DNA of 64,000 nucleotides, taken from NCBI GenBank assembly GCA_050873965.1, contig JBNMJS010000001.1, positions 22,472-86,471 of the forward strand, given 5' to 3'. The translations under genes and the position numbers were made by a program. Position 1 is the stretch's first letter, and each line of letters starts with the position of its first letter. Below are positions 34,637-42,986 of this stretch, in pieces. The DNA comes from UBA2883 sp050873965 (GTDB taxonomy: Bacteria > Cyanobacteriota > Vampirovibrionia > Gastranaerophilales > Gastranaerophilaceae). Below the pieces are notes generated by a model. That model saw only the letters and a program-made list of their open reading frames with translations, ran no database searches and was not told where the DNA came from.

Positions 34637-36363
34637 TAGAAAAATATCACGGTATAAAATTGGATATTAACCACGTAGAACTAGATGATAAGCCAACTTA
34701 TGATATGTTATCGAAGGGTGAAACGGTCGGCGTATTCCAGTTAGAATCTCAAGGTATGATAAATCTTGTTAAACGTTTGAAACCGGACGTTTTTGAAGAT
34801 TTGGGTGCGTTGGTTGCGTTGTTCCGTCCAGGTCCATTGGGTTCAGGCATGGTTGATGAATTCGTTGCAAGAAAACATGGTGAAAAAGAAATTACTTATG
34901 CTCACCCATTACTTGAACCTGTATTGAAAGATACTTACGGAACAATTGTATATCAAGAGCAAATCATGCAAGTTTTCCAAGTCTTGGCTGATTATTCATT
35001 AGGTCAAGCCGACCAAGTCCGTCGTATGATGGGTAAAAAAGATATTAAAAAGATGGAAGAACAGCGTGAAAAGTTCATTGAACGTTCAGCGAAACACGAT
35101 ATGAAAAAGGAAGATGCTGAAAATCTATTCAAACAAATTCTTAACTTCGCATCATATTGTTTCAACCGTTCTCACTCTGCTGCGTATGCTCTTGTTGCTT
35201 ATCAGACAGCGTATTTAAAATGTCATTATCCTGTTGAATATTTATCTGCATTATTATCTAGTGTTGCAGATAGACAAGACCAAACACAGTTATATATTGA
35301 AGAAGCACAAAAATATGGTATCAAGATTTTGCCACCTGATATAAATAAATCTTATTTAGAATATACACCAGATGGTAATGATATTAGATTTGGTTTAGCA
35401 GCAATTAAAGGTGTTGGTGTAAATGTAGTTAACGCTATTATTGCTGAACGTGAAGAAAATGGCGATTTTAAGAATATTTTCGATTTCTGTAAACGTATTG
35501 ACCAAAAATTCGTTAATAAAAAATCTCTTGAAGGTTTAATAAAATCAGGTGCTTTTACAAATATTGAAAAAAGTAGAAAGCAATTGTTAGATAATTTGGA
35601 ATATATTTTAAGTTCTACAGCAAGAGCATCTAAGGAAAAAGCTATGGGACAAGTTAGTTTGTTTGCATCATTGCCAGAAAATAATGAGTTTGAATCTGCT
35701 CAATTCCAATTAGGTGGCTCTGATGAAGAATATCCAGACGAAATTATTCAACAATTTGAGAAAGAATTCTTAGGATTTTATGTAACATCTCACCCATTGT
35801 TCTCTATTAGAAAGAATTTGCCATTCTTAATGACTCATAAGATTTCTGAATTGAAGAATATGAAAGAAAAAGATATGGCTACTATATGTGGGTTGATTAC
35901 TTCTGTTAGAAAAATTCCTACGAAAAAAGACCCATCAAAGTTTATTATTATTGCAAATATTGAGGATTTAACTGATAAGGTTGAAGTAGTTGGGTTTAAT
36001 AAAGTTGTAATGGAATATGGAGATTTTATTGTTCCTGAAAATAAGGTTATTATATCAGGTAAGGTTCAACATAGAGAAGAAGGTGCAACAAGTTTGTTAA
36101 TTGATTCTGTAAAACCTGTTGAAAATTCTAACTTGGTTATTATTACATTAAATCAAGAGATGAAATATGAAGAACTTGTTGGTGTAAAAGATATTTTAGC
36201 AAAATTTCATGGTTCGGATCCTGTATTATTTAAAATACCTGAAACTAATGACAAAATATTGACTAGTTCAACATTTTGGGTTAGTGCTACAAATGATTTG
36301 AAAAGTGCTATAGATAAACATTTTAGCGATAAACTCGCTGTTAGTATCAAATCAATGGATTAG
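34633..36363 (+). CDS. dnaE: DNA polymerase III alpha subunit, C-terminal part (split dnaE)
   Basis: A 576-residue continuation of DnaE in the -1 frame. It starts at the ATG inside the ATGA overlap, so translation is probably coupled to the first part. It carries the fingers (G-V-F-Q-L-E-S-Q-G-M; F-R-P-G-P-L-G-S-G-M), the helix-hairpin-helix region (I-K-G-V-G-V-N), the region near a beta-clamp binding motif (Q-V-S-L-F, about 338) and the OB fold. S-Y-C-F-N-R-S-H-S at 174-182 is the place where cyanobacterial DnaE is interrupted by the split intein; here it is continuous. One extra A at 34631-34633 would fuse both parts in frame. Confidence 0.92.
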   Translation: MIEKYHGIKLDINHVELDDKPTYDMLSKGETVGVFQLESQGMINLVKRLKPDVFEDLGALVALFRPGPLGSGMVDEFVARKHGEKEITYAHPLLEPVLKDTYGTIVYQEQIMQVFQVLADYSLGQADQVRRMMGKKDIKKMEEQREKFIERSAKHDMKKEDAENLFKQILNFASYCFNRSHSAAYALVAYQTAYLKCHYPVEYLSALLSSVADRQDQTQLYIEEAQKYGIKILPPDINKSYLEYTPDGNDIRFGLAAIKGVGVNVVNAIIAEREENGDFKNIFDFCKRIDQKFVNKKSLEGLIKSGAFTNIEKSRKQLLDNLEYILSSTARASKEKAMGQVSLFASLPENNEFESAQFQLGGSDEEYPDEIIQQFEKEFLGFYVTSHPLFSIRKNLPFLMTHKISELKNMKEKDMATICGLITSVRKIPTKKDPSKFIIIANIEDLTDKVEVVGFNKVVMEYGDFIVPENKVIISGKVQHREEGATSLLIDSVKPVENSNLVIITLNQEMKYEELVGVKDILAKFHGSDPVLFKIPETNDKILTSSTFWVSATNDLKSAIDKHFSDKLAVSIKSMD

Positions 36364-37553
36364 AATATATCATTTACATATTCTTCTAGTTCTTTACGTT
36401 TTACTTTGATAACTTTATTTATAATTTCAGCAACATCAATATATTTTTCTTTATTTCTAAACTTGATATTTTTAAACCAACCTTTTTTTAGAGGTGCAGA
36501 AAGTATATCATTCTTTAGAGTCCAAATACTTTCAAAAACGTCTGTATCAATGAACTTGTAAACATTAGACATGTATAAAAACATTTCTTTTAAAAGTTCT
36601 TTTGTATCACTAACATTATTTAGTTTTAATGCTTTTATAAGTTCTTCAAAATATTGTTCTATTTGAGAATAATATTCGACAAGTGAAGTTTTTTTAGTTA
36701 AACAATCTTTTGTAAGATATTTAATTGAATCTTTATAACCAATATCTATCAGTTTATTACGTGTTTTTTGAGAGATGTTAAAATCTATAACGATAATGTC
36801 ACCTGTTGTGATTTTTATGTAGTCAAATTTGTCATTTGCTCCAAAAATATCCATTATAAAATCGGTTGATACAGAGGTCATGCAACTATAAATTGAATTT
36901 AAAAATTCAAAAGTGTTTCCTTCTCCACTAAAATGTTCACCTTCTAATCTAAATTCAATTATTCTGTTATTTGTATTTAGATTTTTTGATAGTTTCCAAA
37001 GAGGAATCCCTTTTAGCAAGTCACCATCAACTAATTTTTTATTTTCTATTTCAACTGGTGTCATTAATCCTGGCATACTACAAGAAATTCTTACGGCTGT
37101 TGCAATTTCAAAGTCAGGGGTTTCATATGTTGAAAATTCATAGGGTTTAAATTTATTTAAATCAGTTGTTAATATTATTAGATTTTTACTAATATCATTA
37201 AATGTTACAGGTTTATTCTTACCTTTTTCATAATCTAGTCCATAGAATTTCTTTTCAATTGCTTCTCTAATCCAATTAGTAAAAATATTACCTTTGCTTA
37301 GTGCAAAATCTTTGCTAATACTAAAATGAATATCTTTAAATAATTCAAAATTCACTTGCATAAATAATTCTTTAAGTTCTTCTGTATCATATCCAACTGC
37401 AAGCAGGGCTGCTACAATCGAACCAACAGATGAACCAACTAGGGTATCTATATTAATTTTGAGTTCTTGCAATGCTTTAATAGCACCAATATAGGCAATG
37501 CCTCTAACAGCACCACCACCAAATATACATGTATAATTGCCTTTTCTATTCAT
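36360..37553 (-). CDS. Patatin-like phospholipase
   Basis: A 397-residue patatin-fold serine hydrolase acting on phospholipids or other acyl esters. It shows the oxyanion loop G-G-G-A-V-R-G (12-18), the nucleophile elbow G-S-S-V-G with Ser42 and the catalytic Asp176 in V-D-G-D. No signal peptide is seen, so it is probably cytoplasmic or peripheral. The C-terminal ~200 residues are family-specific and of unknown role. A TATAAT box (complement 37566-37561) lies 7 nt before the ATG with no ribosome binding site. The 3' end overlaps dnaE by 4 bp, convergent. Confidence 0.9.
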   Translation of the reverse strand: MNRKGNYTCIFGGGAVRGIAYIGAIKALQELKINIDTLVGSSVGSIVAALLAVGYDTEELKELFMQVNFELFKDIHFSISKDFALSKGNIFTNWIREAIEKKFYGLDYEKGKNKPVTFNDISKNLIILTTDLNKFKPYEFSTYETPDFEIATAVRISCSMPGLMTPVEIENKKLVDGDLLKGIPLWKLSKNLNTNNRIIEFRLEGEHFSGEGNTFEFLNSIYSCMTSVSTDFIMDIFGANDKFDYIKITTGDIIVIDFNISQKTRNKLIDIGYKDSIKYLTKDCLTKKTSLVEYYSQIEQYFEELIKALKLNNVSDTKELLKEMFLYMSNVYKFIDTDVFESIWTLKNDILSAPLKKGWFKNIKFRNKEKYIDVAEIINKVIKVKRKELEEYVNDIF

Positions 37554-37560
37554 AAAATTT

Positions 37561-37566
37561 ATTATA
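37561..37566 (-). promoter_or_regulatory. -10 box (TATAAT) for leaderless patatin mRNA
   Basis: On the minus strand, consensus TATAAT ends 7 nt before the patatin ATG. Confidence 0.45.
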
Positions 37567-37787
37567 TATTATTCGGCATGTTTTTATAATCATTCATATA
37601 GACGGGGTAATTTATTTTTAATAATTTACTCATGAATATTATATTTAATTGGTTAGGGGTGATATTTTACATGTTTTTCAAATTTTAAATTAAACTATTT
37701 GAATGATTTGAAGACAAAATTGTTAAAGTTTAAAAATTTTAGTTCGTTTCATTTTGTACAGATTAAACCCCAAAATTGGAGCTAGTA

Positions 37788-39437
37788 ATGTCAGAACAAG
37801 CAATTTTACCCTTAGAGAAAAGCTCTGAACAAGTTGTTAGTGCGTTGGATAAGGCACGAGCGGCTCATCAGAAATATATTATTAAACAACAGAATGAAGA
37901 TTTAGAAAATGCAATTGGATATTATATAGAAGCAATAAAATCTGATTCAAGAGTTGCTGAACCTTATTATAGGTTGGCTAGTCTTATGTATGAAAAGGGA
38001 CAAATTTCTTTAGATTCTGCTATTGAACAGTGTAAAACTGCTATCACGTTAGAACCAACAAATGTTAATGCACATATTTATGCTGGATATTTCTTATCCA
38101 TGTCAGAAGATTATAAGGCAGCACAGAAAGAATTTGATTTAGCAATAAAGAATGGAAATATTAATTCTGCTCGACCAAGATTATTTTTATCAAATTTGAT
38201 AAAAAGAGAAATGATGGTTGAGGGTAAAACTTTGCCAAGAATGGCGAAGTATTTATATTATTTCTTGTCAGGCAGTTTATTGCTAATGTGTGATACTGGT
38301 GCGATAAAAATGATGTTTGAAACATTATCTGATAATATTTCAGTATTTTCATATCGTACTATGGGTGCAGCATTTGAAAAAGCAAAAATGTTTACATCTG
38401 CATATAAAACATATTCTGATGGAATGTTAAAAACAGAACATGGTGATATTTTCTATAAAAAGATGGGTGATTTATCCATGTCACGTCAAGATTTGTTAGC
38501 AGGTCTTGATTGTTATAGAAAAGCATTAAAAGTTGCTCCTGATGATAGAGAAGTTTTATTGAAATTAGCAACATTGTTGCAAACTGCATTCCCTGATAGA
38601 ATTGATGAAGCAATTGATTATTATAATAAATTGTTAGAATACAATATCGACAATGATAAAATCTATTATGAATTAGGTCATTTGTATTTACAAAAAGATG
38701 ATAAATTAAACTCTATTCAAGCGTTTAAACTTGCGTTAAGATATGATGAAAATAACCCATATTTTAATAATTCATTGGCTTATGCTTTTGTTAGAGCAGA
38801 ATTATTTGACGATGCTATTGAATATTATCAAAGAGCAATAAAACTTAATCCAGATGCACAATGGACATCTATTGTATGCCATGCTTTAGGTGCAGTATAT
38901 GGTGAAGTTAAAGGTAATTTTGATGCTGCAGAAGCAACATATCAAGCAGGTTTGGTATTAGATCCATCAAATTATGACTTAATGTTATCATTAGGAGATT
39001 TGTTAATGGTTAAAGGTGAATTAGACCGTGCCATTAGAACATATTGTGATGGTATTACGTTAAATCCTGATAATTTTATGGCATACGCTAAGGCTGGATT
39101 GGCATTATGGGAAAAAGATTACGTAGAAGAAGCTGTCGTATCTTTCCATAAATCAATTGCATTAAACCCTAATTTCGAAATATCACAAAACAATTTAGGT
39201 GTTGTCTATTTAGACGGATTAAAAGCACCACAAGAAGCGATTGGATACTTCCAAAACGCTATTAGACTAAATCCTAATTATACGTTAGCATATTTTAATG
39301 CTGCTCGAGCGTATCAACAATTAGGTGAAGATACAAAAGCTGCTGAGTATTATCAGATGTCCTTGAATTTAAATAAATTAACAAATGAACTTGATGACAA
39401 TGATATTACTTCACGGTTACATGATTTATTTGAATAA
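37788..39437 (+). CDS. TPR-repeat protein
   Basis: A 549-residue soluble protein made of about 12-13 tetratricopeptide repeats (for example A-I-E-Y-Y-Q-R-A-I-K-L-N-P and A-I-G-Y-F-Q-N-A-I-R-L-N-P). It probably acts as a protein-interaction scaffold. No enzymatic domain, signal peptide or membrane segment. ATG 37788 is chosen because GGAG lies 7 nt upstream; an earlier in-frame TTG at 37776 lacks one. The 234-bp gap upstream holds no other gene that I can see. A good terminator follows. Partners are unknown. Confidence 0.88.
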   Translation: MSEQAILPLEKSSEQVVSALDKARAAHQKYIIKQQNEDLENAIGYYIEAIKSDSRVAEPYYRLASLMYEKGQISLDSAIEQCKTAITLEPTNVNAHIYAGYFLSMSEDYKAAQKEFDLAIKNGNINSARPRLFLSNLIKREMMVEGKTLPRMAKYLYYFLSGSLLLMCDTGAIKMMFETLSDNISVFSYRTMGAAFEKAKMFTSAYKTYSDGMLKTEHGDIFYKKMGDLSMSRQDLLAGLDCYRKALKVAPDDREVLLKLATLLQTAFPDRIDEAIDYYNKLLEYNIDNDKIYYELGHLYLQKDDKLNSIQAFKLALRYDENNPYFNNSLAYAFVRAELFDDAIEYYQRAIKLNPDAQWTSIVCHALGAVYGEVKGNFDAAEATYQAGLVLDPSNYDLMLSLGDLLMVKGELDRAIRTYCDGITLNPDNFMAYAKAGLALWEKDYVEEAVVSFHKSIALNPNFEISQNNLGVVYLDGLKAPQEAIGYFQNAIRLNPNYTLAYFNAARAYQQLGEDTKAAEYYQMSLNLNKLTNELDDNDITSRLHDLFE

Positions 39438-39443
39438 TAAAAG

Positions 39444-39468
39444 ATGCTGACAAATGTCAGCATTTTTT
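39444..39468 (+). terminator. Terminator after the TPR gene
   Basis: ATGCTGAC pairs with GTCAGCAT around a 4-nt loop and runs into TTTTTT. Confidence 0.9.
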
Positions 39469-39490
39469 ATTTACAAAAGGTTATATTTTA

Positions 39491-39519
39491 GCAAATTTTA
39501 ATCTTCATAGATATTTACT
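39491..39519 (+). promoter_or_regulatory. GCAAWTTT-type promoter of the M23 peptidase gene
   Basis: GCAAATTTT starts at 39491 and TTTACT at 39514, the same 23-nt offset as in the other members. ATG 39524 follows 4 nt later without a ribosome binding site. Confidence 0.45.
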
Positions 39520-39523
39520 TGGT

Positions 39524-40420
39524 ATGAGGATTCAATCTGGATTTAGAAAAATAGTTACACCAATATTAGTTGTAGCAGGCACAATGACACCTGTAAATGT
39601 TGTATATCATAATACTGCACCTATAAAAGATGTTTTCGTAAAATCACAAAATGTTGATAATTTAAAATCTGTTAAAAACTTGATAAAAACTATGCCAGTT
39701 GTTAATGATACGAATTTTGTAGGTGGTATTACTAGAACTTATTCAAATGAGAATATTCAAAAATTAAAATCTACTATAAAAAGAAGTACTAATATTTATG
39801 ACTATGCCTTACCGATAAAAAATACAAAAGATGTTTATGTTGAACCATTCGGTATGTTTTTTGCTAAACGTCCAGAGGGCAGACCTCATTTAGGACTAGA
39901 TATATTTGTGTCACCTTATGCTAGAAAACCAGAACAACCTGTTTATGTTACATCTCCAATAGGTGGTGTTGTTATTTCTAATAAAAAGGCAAACCTTAAT
40001 GATAATTTAGTCGCAAATTGTGTTGGAATATTAGGTGTTGATGGGAAACGTTATGCATTTGACCATTTAGCAAGACCAACAGATTATAAAACTTCTGTAT
40101 CTATGCCTGAAGTTGGTACTATTGTTCAAAAGGGTGATACGTTGGGTATCGTTGGGAATACTGGCGAAACAACTTTGTGGCATTTGCATATGACAGTTTC
40201 ATCAGATGAACAGCTTGCAACACAAAAGAAAAGTAAAATGTGGCAAAATGTATCTCAAATTAGTAAGTATTCCTCTTTGAGAGGACAATCTGATCCATTA
40301 AATGAAAAAGAATCTGGTATTATTGCTAAATTGTTAAATAATTATAAAAAGAGAAATTTAAAAGCGTCTGAGGATTTATTATTACCTTATGAAGGAAAAC
40401 GTGAATATTTAAACAAATAG
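39524..40420 (+). CDS. M23-family metallopeptidase (peptidoglycan endopeptidase)
   Basis: A 298-residue LytM/lysostaphin-type enzyme that cuts peptide cross-bridges in peptidoglycan. The zinc site is complete: H-L-G-L-D (His122, Asp126), then H181 and H-L-H (His220, His222). The N-terminus (about 8-28) is hydrophobic and probably a signal peptide or anchor. Its A-G-T-M-T-P segment resembles the A-G-T-V-T-L of the lipoprotein-like pair at 14370, but without the Cys. Acts in the envelope (inference). The gene ends 24 bp before ruvC. Confidence 0.88.
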   Translation: MRIQSGFRKIVTPILVVAGTMTPVNVVYHNTAPIKDVFVKSQNVDNLKSVKNLIKTMPVVNDTNFVGGITRTYSNENIQKLKSTIKRSTNIYDYALPIKNTKDVYVEPFGMFFAKRPEGRPHLGLDIFVSPYARKPEQPVYVTSPIGGVVISNKKANLNDNLVANCVGILGVDGKRYAFDHLARPTDYKTSVSMPEVGTIVQKGDTLGIVGNTGETTLWHLHMTVSSDEQLATQKKSKMWQNVSQISKYSSLRGQSDPLNEKESGIIAKLLNNYKKRNLKASEDLLLPYEGKREYLNK

Positions 40421-40431
40421 GGTAATTGTGA

Positions 40432-40437
40432 TAAAAT
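40432..40437 (+). promoter_or_regulatory. Extended -10 (TGaTAAAAT) for leaderless ruvC mRNA
   Basis: TGATAAAAT ends 7 nt before the ruvC ATG and no ribosome binding site intervenes. Confidence 0.5.
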
Positions 40438-40444
40438 TATAACT

Positions 40445-40918
40445 ATGAGGATTTTAGGTATTGATCCGGGAATGGCTATTGTCGGATATGCATTAGTAAA
40501 TTTTGAAGATAATCATTTGGAGTTAGAGGCATCTGGTTCAATTCAGACAGATAAAGATATGACAACTTCAGAGAGATTGTTAGATATTTATAATGATTTA
40601 TCAACAATTGTAGAACGTTATAAACCGGATTGTGCAGCAATTGAAAAACTATACTTTTTTAAAAATCAAAAAACGATAATTCCTGTAGCAGAAGCAAGAG
40701 GAGTTATATTAACTGTTTTGCAAAAATATAATATTAAATCTTTTGAATATACTCCAATTGAAGTTAAACAGGTTTTGACTGGGTATGGACGTGCTACTAA
40801 GAAAGAAGTAGAACAAATGGTTAAATATACATTAAATAGTGAAAAATTACCTAAGTTAGATGATACTGTTGATGCGATAGCAATTGCCATTTGTCATAGT
40901 AGAAATTTATTCGTCTGA
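40445..40918 (+). CDS. ruvC: Crossover junction endodeoxyribonuclease RuvC
   Basis: A 157-residue Holliday junction resolvase acting with RuvAB in recombination. It has the RNase H-like fold with G-I-D-P-G at 5-9 (catalytic Asp7), A-A-I-E-K-L-Y-F (Glu) and the C-terminal D-D-T-V-D-A-I-A-I-A helix carrying the last acidic residues. Length is typical. It begins 7 nt after an extended -10 box and 24 bp after the M23 gene. Its 3' end overlaps the convergent small gene by 12 bp. Confidence 0.95.
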   Translation: MRILGIDPGMAIVGYALVNFEDNHLELEASGSIQTDKDMTTSERLLDIYNDLSTIVERYKPDCAAIEKLYFFKNQKTIIPVAEARGVILTVLQKYNIKSFEYTPIEVKQVLTGYGRATKKEVEQMVKYTLNSEKLPKLDDTVDAIAIAICHSRNLFV

Positions 40919-41155
40919 GTCTGCCATTTCGCCTTCATCACTAGCAAGTTCAAGCATTCTATAAACCATATATGCACCTAATGCTACTGCTTTAGGATCT
41001 AATTCAGTATTTTTTGCAGCTTCTAAGATAGATGTGTTTACTTCAGGATTTTCTTCCTTGATGTATTGAATCATATTCTTTCTCCACATTCTTACATCTT
41101 GGAATACTTCTGCAAAAACTAATGATGATTGCTCTTCTGTGATTAATGGCAACAT
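40907..41155 (-). CDS. Small acidic hypothetical protein
   Basis: An 82-residue, mainly helical, acidic protein with no recognised family and no membrane segment. A clear ribosome binding site (AGGAGAG) lies 5-6 nt before the ATG. The C-terminus (E-G-E-M-A-D-S-D-E) overlaps the end of ruvC by 12 bp on the opposite strand. The residues L-D-P-K-A-V-A-L-G-A-Y near the middle suggest a compact helical domain. Function unknown. Confidence 0.65.
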   Translation of the reverse strand: MLPLITEEQSSLVFAEVFQDVRMWRKNMIQYIKEENPEVNTSILEAAKNTELDPKAVALGAYMVYRMLELASDEGEMADSDE

Positions 41156-41267
41156 ATATGCTCTCCTATTTATTTAGATTATATACAAAAATTCACAAAT
41201 TGTATAGAGTGTTTTTATTCTTTAGGATTTTATTGTAAAATAAATTGTATAGAAGGAAGATGCTAGT

Positions 41268-42290
41268 ATGAATTTTAAAACAGAGATAACAAAACTTCAT
41301 TATGATAAAAAGGCAAAAGGGCTTTTTGTTGATTTGTTGGAGTTTTTATCAATATTTTATGGTGCTGTATCTTCTATTAGAAATACTTTGTATGATAAAA
41401 ATATTTTAAAATCTGTAAAAGTAGATGCAAAGGTTATTTCTGTTGGTAATGTTACAACTGGCGGGGTTGGAAAAACTCCCGTTGTTGCAAAATTGGCACA
41501 ATATTTTATAAATGAAGATGAAAAAGTTGCAGTTATAACAAGAGGTTATGGTGGTAAATTATCTAATAAAAATGTAAATCTAATTTCTGATGGTGTAAAT
41601 ATATATTATGAAGCAAATGATGCTGGTGATGAAGCATATTGGCATGCAGTTAATAATCCTATGTGTTGCGTTTTGACTTGTAAAGATAGAGTTAAGGCTG
41701 CAAAGTATGCTGTAGATACGCTTGGCTGTTCTGTTATTATACTTGATGATGGTTTTCAACATAGACATTTATATAGAGATTTAGATATTGTTCTAGTTGA
41801 TTCAGAGCTTGCGTTTGGAAATGAAAAATTGTTACCTGCTGGACCTTTGAGAGAGGGTAAAGAAGCTTTTAATAGAATAGATAAATTAGTTGTTGTTAAT
41901 AAAGGTGCAGATAGCAAAAGAGCAGAAAAGTATGCTCATATTATGAGCAAAAAATTGGATTGTAAAACAGTAGTTTGTTCAACAACTCCTGATTATATTT
42001 ATAATATTTCATCAGGTGAAAGAATTGCCGCTGGTGAAGCCGTTACTGCTATTTGTGCAATAGGTCAACCTGAACAATTTTTTAGGTTTGTAGAAAATAG
42101 ATTTGAAGTTATTAAAAAGATTTCTTATGATGACCATCATATTTATAAACAATCTGAACTAGATTCTATTAAGGGTACAATTGTAACAACAGAAAAAGAT
42201 TCTGTTAAAATGTCTAATTTTAAAAGAAAAGATATTTACGCTATGAAATTAAAAATAGATTTAGATATAAAAACTTTGCTTGAAGATTGA
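41268..42290 (+). CDS. lpxK: Tetraacyldisaccharide 4'-kinase
   Basis: A 340-residue P-loop kinase that phosphorylates the lipid A precursor at the 4' position on the inner membrane. It has the Walker A motif G-N-V-T-T-G-G-V-G-K-T (60-70), the signature D-D-G-F-Q-H-R-H-L, and an N-terminal amphipathic/hydrophobic helix (about 19-37) for membrane contact. GGAAG lies about 8 nt before the ATG. nth follows after 9 bp. Together with lpxA it shows that lipid A is made. Confidence 0.95.
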   Translation: MNFKTEITKLHYDKKAKGLFVDLLEFLSIFYGAVSSIRNTLYDKNILKSVKVDAKVISVGNVTTGGVGKTPVVAKLAQYFINEDEKVAVITRGYGGKLSNKNVNLISDGVNIYYEANDAGDEAYWHAVNNPMCCVLTCKDRVKAAKYAVDTLGCSVIILDDGFQHRHLYRDLDIVLVDSELAFGNEKLLPAGPLREGKEAFNRIDKLVVVNKGADSKRAEKYAHIMSKKLDCKTVVCSTTPDYIYNISSGERIAAGEAVTAICAIGQPEQFFRFVENRFEVIKKISYDDHHIYKQSELDSIKGTIVTTEKDSVKMSNFKRKDIYAMKLKIDLDIKTLLED

Positions 42291-42299
42291 GGTTAATAT

Positions 42300-42929
42300 A
42301 TGAAAAATATTGATGAAATCGTTCAAGGTTTACAAAATGCTAATCAACATCGTAGTGAATTTGTTAATTTGATGGAAGAATTCAAAAATCCATATTTAGT
42401 TTTGATTGCTTGTATATTAAGTTTGCGTACGAATGATAAAACAACTTATCCAGCTACATTAAGAATGTTAGAATTAGCCAAAACTCCGGCAGAAATGTCA
42501 AAAGTTAGAGTTGAAGATTTGGAAAAAGCAATCTATCCAGTAGGTTTTTATGCGAATAAAGCAAAGCAAATAATTGAATTATCAAAACGTATTGTAGATG
42601 AATATAATTCAGAAGTTCCAAATACGATTGAAGAATTAGTAAAATTTAACGGTGTTGGACGTAAGACTGCAAATTTAGTATTGGCAAAAGGCTTTGATAT
42701 TCCTGCAATATGCGTAGATGTTCATGTGCATAGAATATTCAATCGTTTGGGGTTAATTAAAACAAAAAATCCAGAAGAAACAGAGTTTAAATTAAGAGAA
42801 GAATTACCTAAAAAATATTGGTTGGATATAAATACGTTATTAGTAACTCATGGACAAAATGTTTGTAAACCAACAAAACCATTATGTGATAAATGTCCGA
42901 TTGCTCAATATTGTAAGAAAGTTATTTAG
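42300..42929 (+). CDS. nth: Endonuclease III (DNA glycosylase/AP lyase)
   Basis: A 209-residue base-excision repair enzyme removing oxidised pyrimidines. It contains the helix-hairpin-helix G-V-G-R-K-T-A with catalytic Lys122, Asp140 in V-D-V-H-V-H-R, and the C-terminal [4Fe-4S] motif C-x6-C-x2-C-x5-C (Cys189, 196, 199, 205). GAGG precedes the ATG and lpxK ends 9 bp upstream, so the two are probably cotranscribed. Confidence 0.96.
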   Translation: MKNIDEIVQGLQNANQHRSEFVNLMEEFKNPYLVLIACILSLRTNDKTTYPATLRMLELAKTPAEMSKVRVEDLEKAIYPVGFYANKAKQIIELSKRIVDEYNSEVPNTIEELVKFNGVGRKTANLVLAKGFDIPAICVDVHVHRIFNRLGLIKTKNPEETEFKLREELPKKYWLDINTLLVTHGQNVCKPTKPLCDKCPIAQYCKKVI

Positions 42930-42974
42930 TTTTATTTTAGTTTGTTAACAATTTGCCAAAAATATTATTATTGT

Positions 42975-42980
42975 TACGAT
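42975..42980 (+). promoter_or_regulatory. Extended -10 (TGtTACGAT) for leaderless histidine kinase mRNA
   Basis: TGT plus TACGAT ends 6 nt before ATG 42987; no ribosome binding site. This supports 42987 rather than the upstream in-frame start at 42942. Confidence 0.5.
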
Positions 42981-42986
42981 AATAGT

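Noticed and set aside
34625..34640. Programmed -1 frameshift in dnaE
   Set aside because: No slippery heptamer is present (the sequence is GTGAAATGATAG) and no clear stimulatory hairpin follows; ATGA coupling or a one-base deletion is simpler.
35140..35180. Split or full intein in dnaE
   Set aside because: S-Y-C-F-N-R-S-H-S reads through without interruption and no intein splicing blocks occur in either part.
37567..37787. Possible gene or RNA in the gap upstream of the TPR gene
   Set aside because: Very AT-rich, no open frame with a ribosome binding site and no convincing stem; only promoter-like sequence is expected here.
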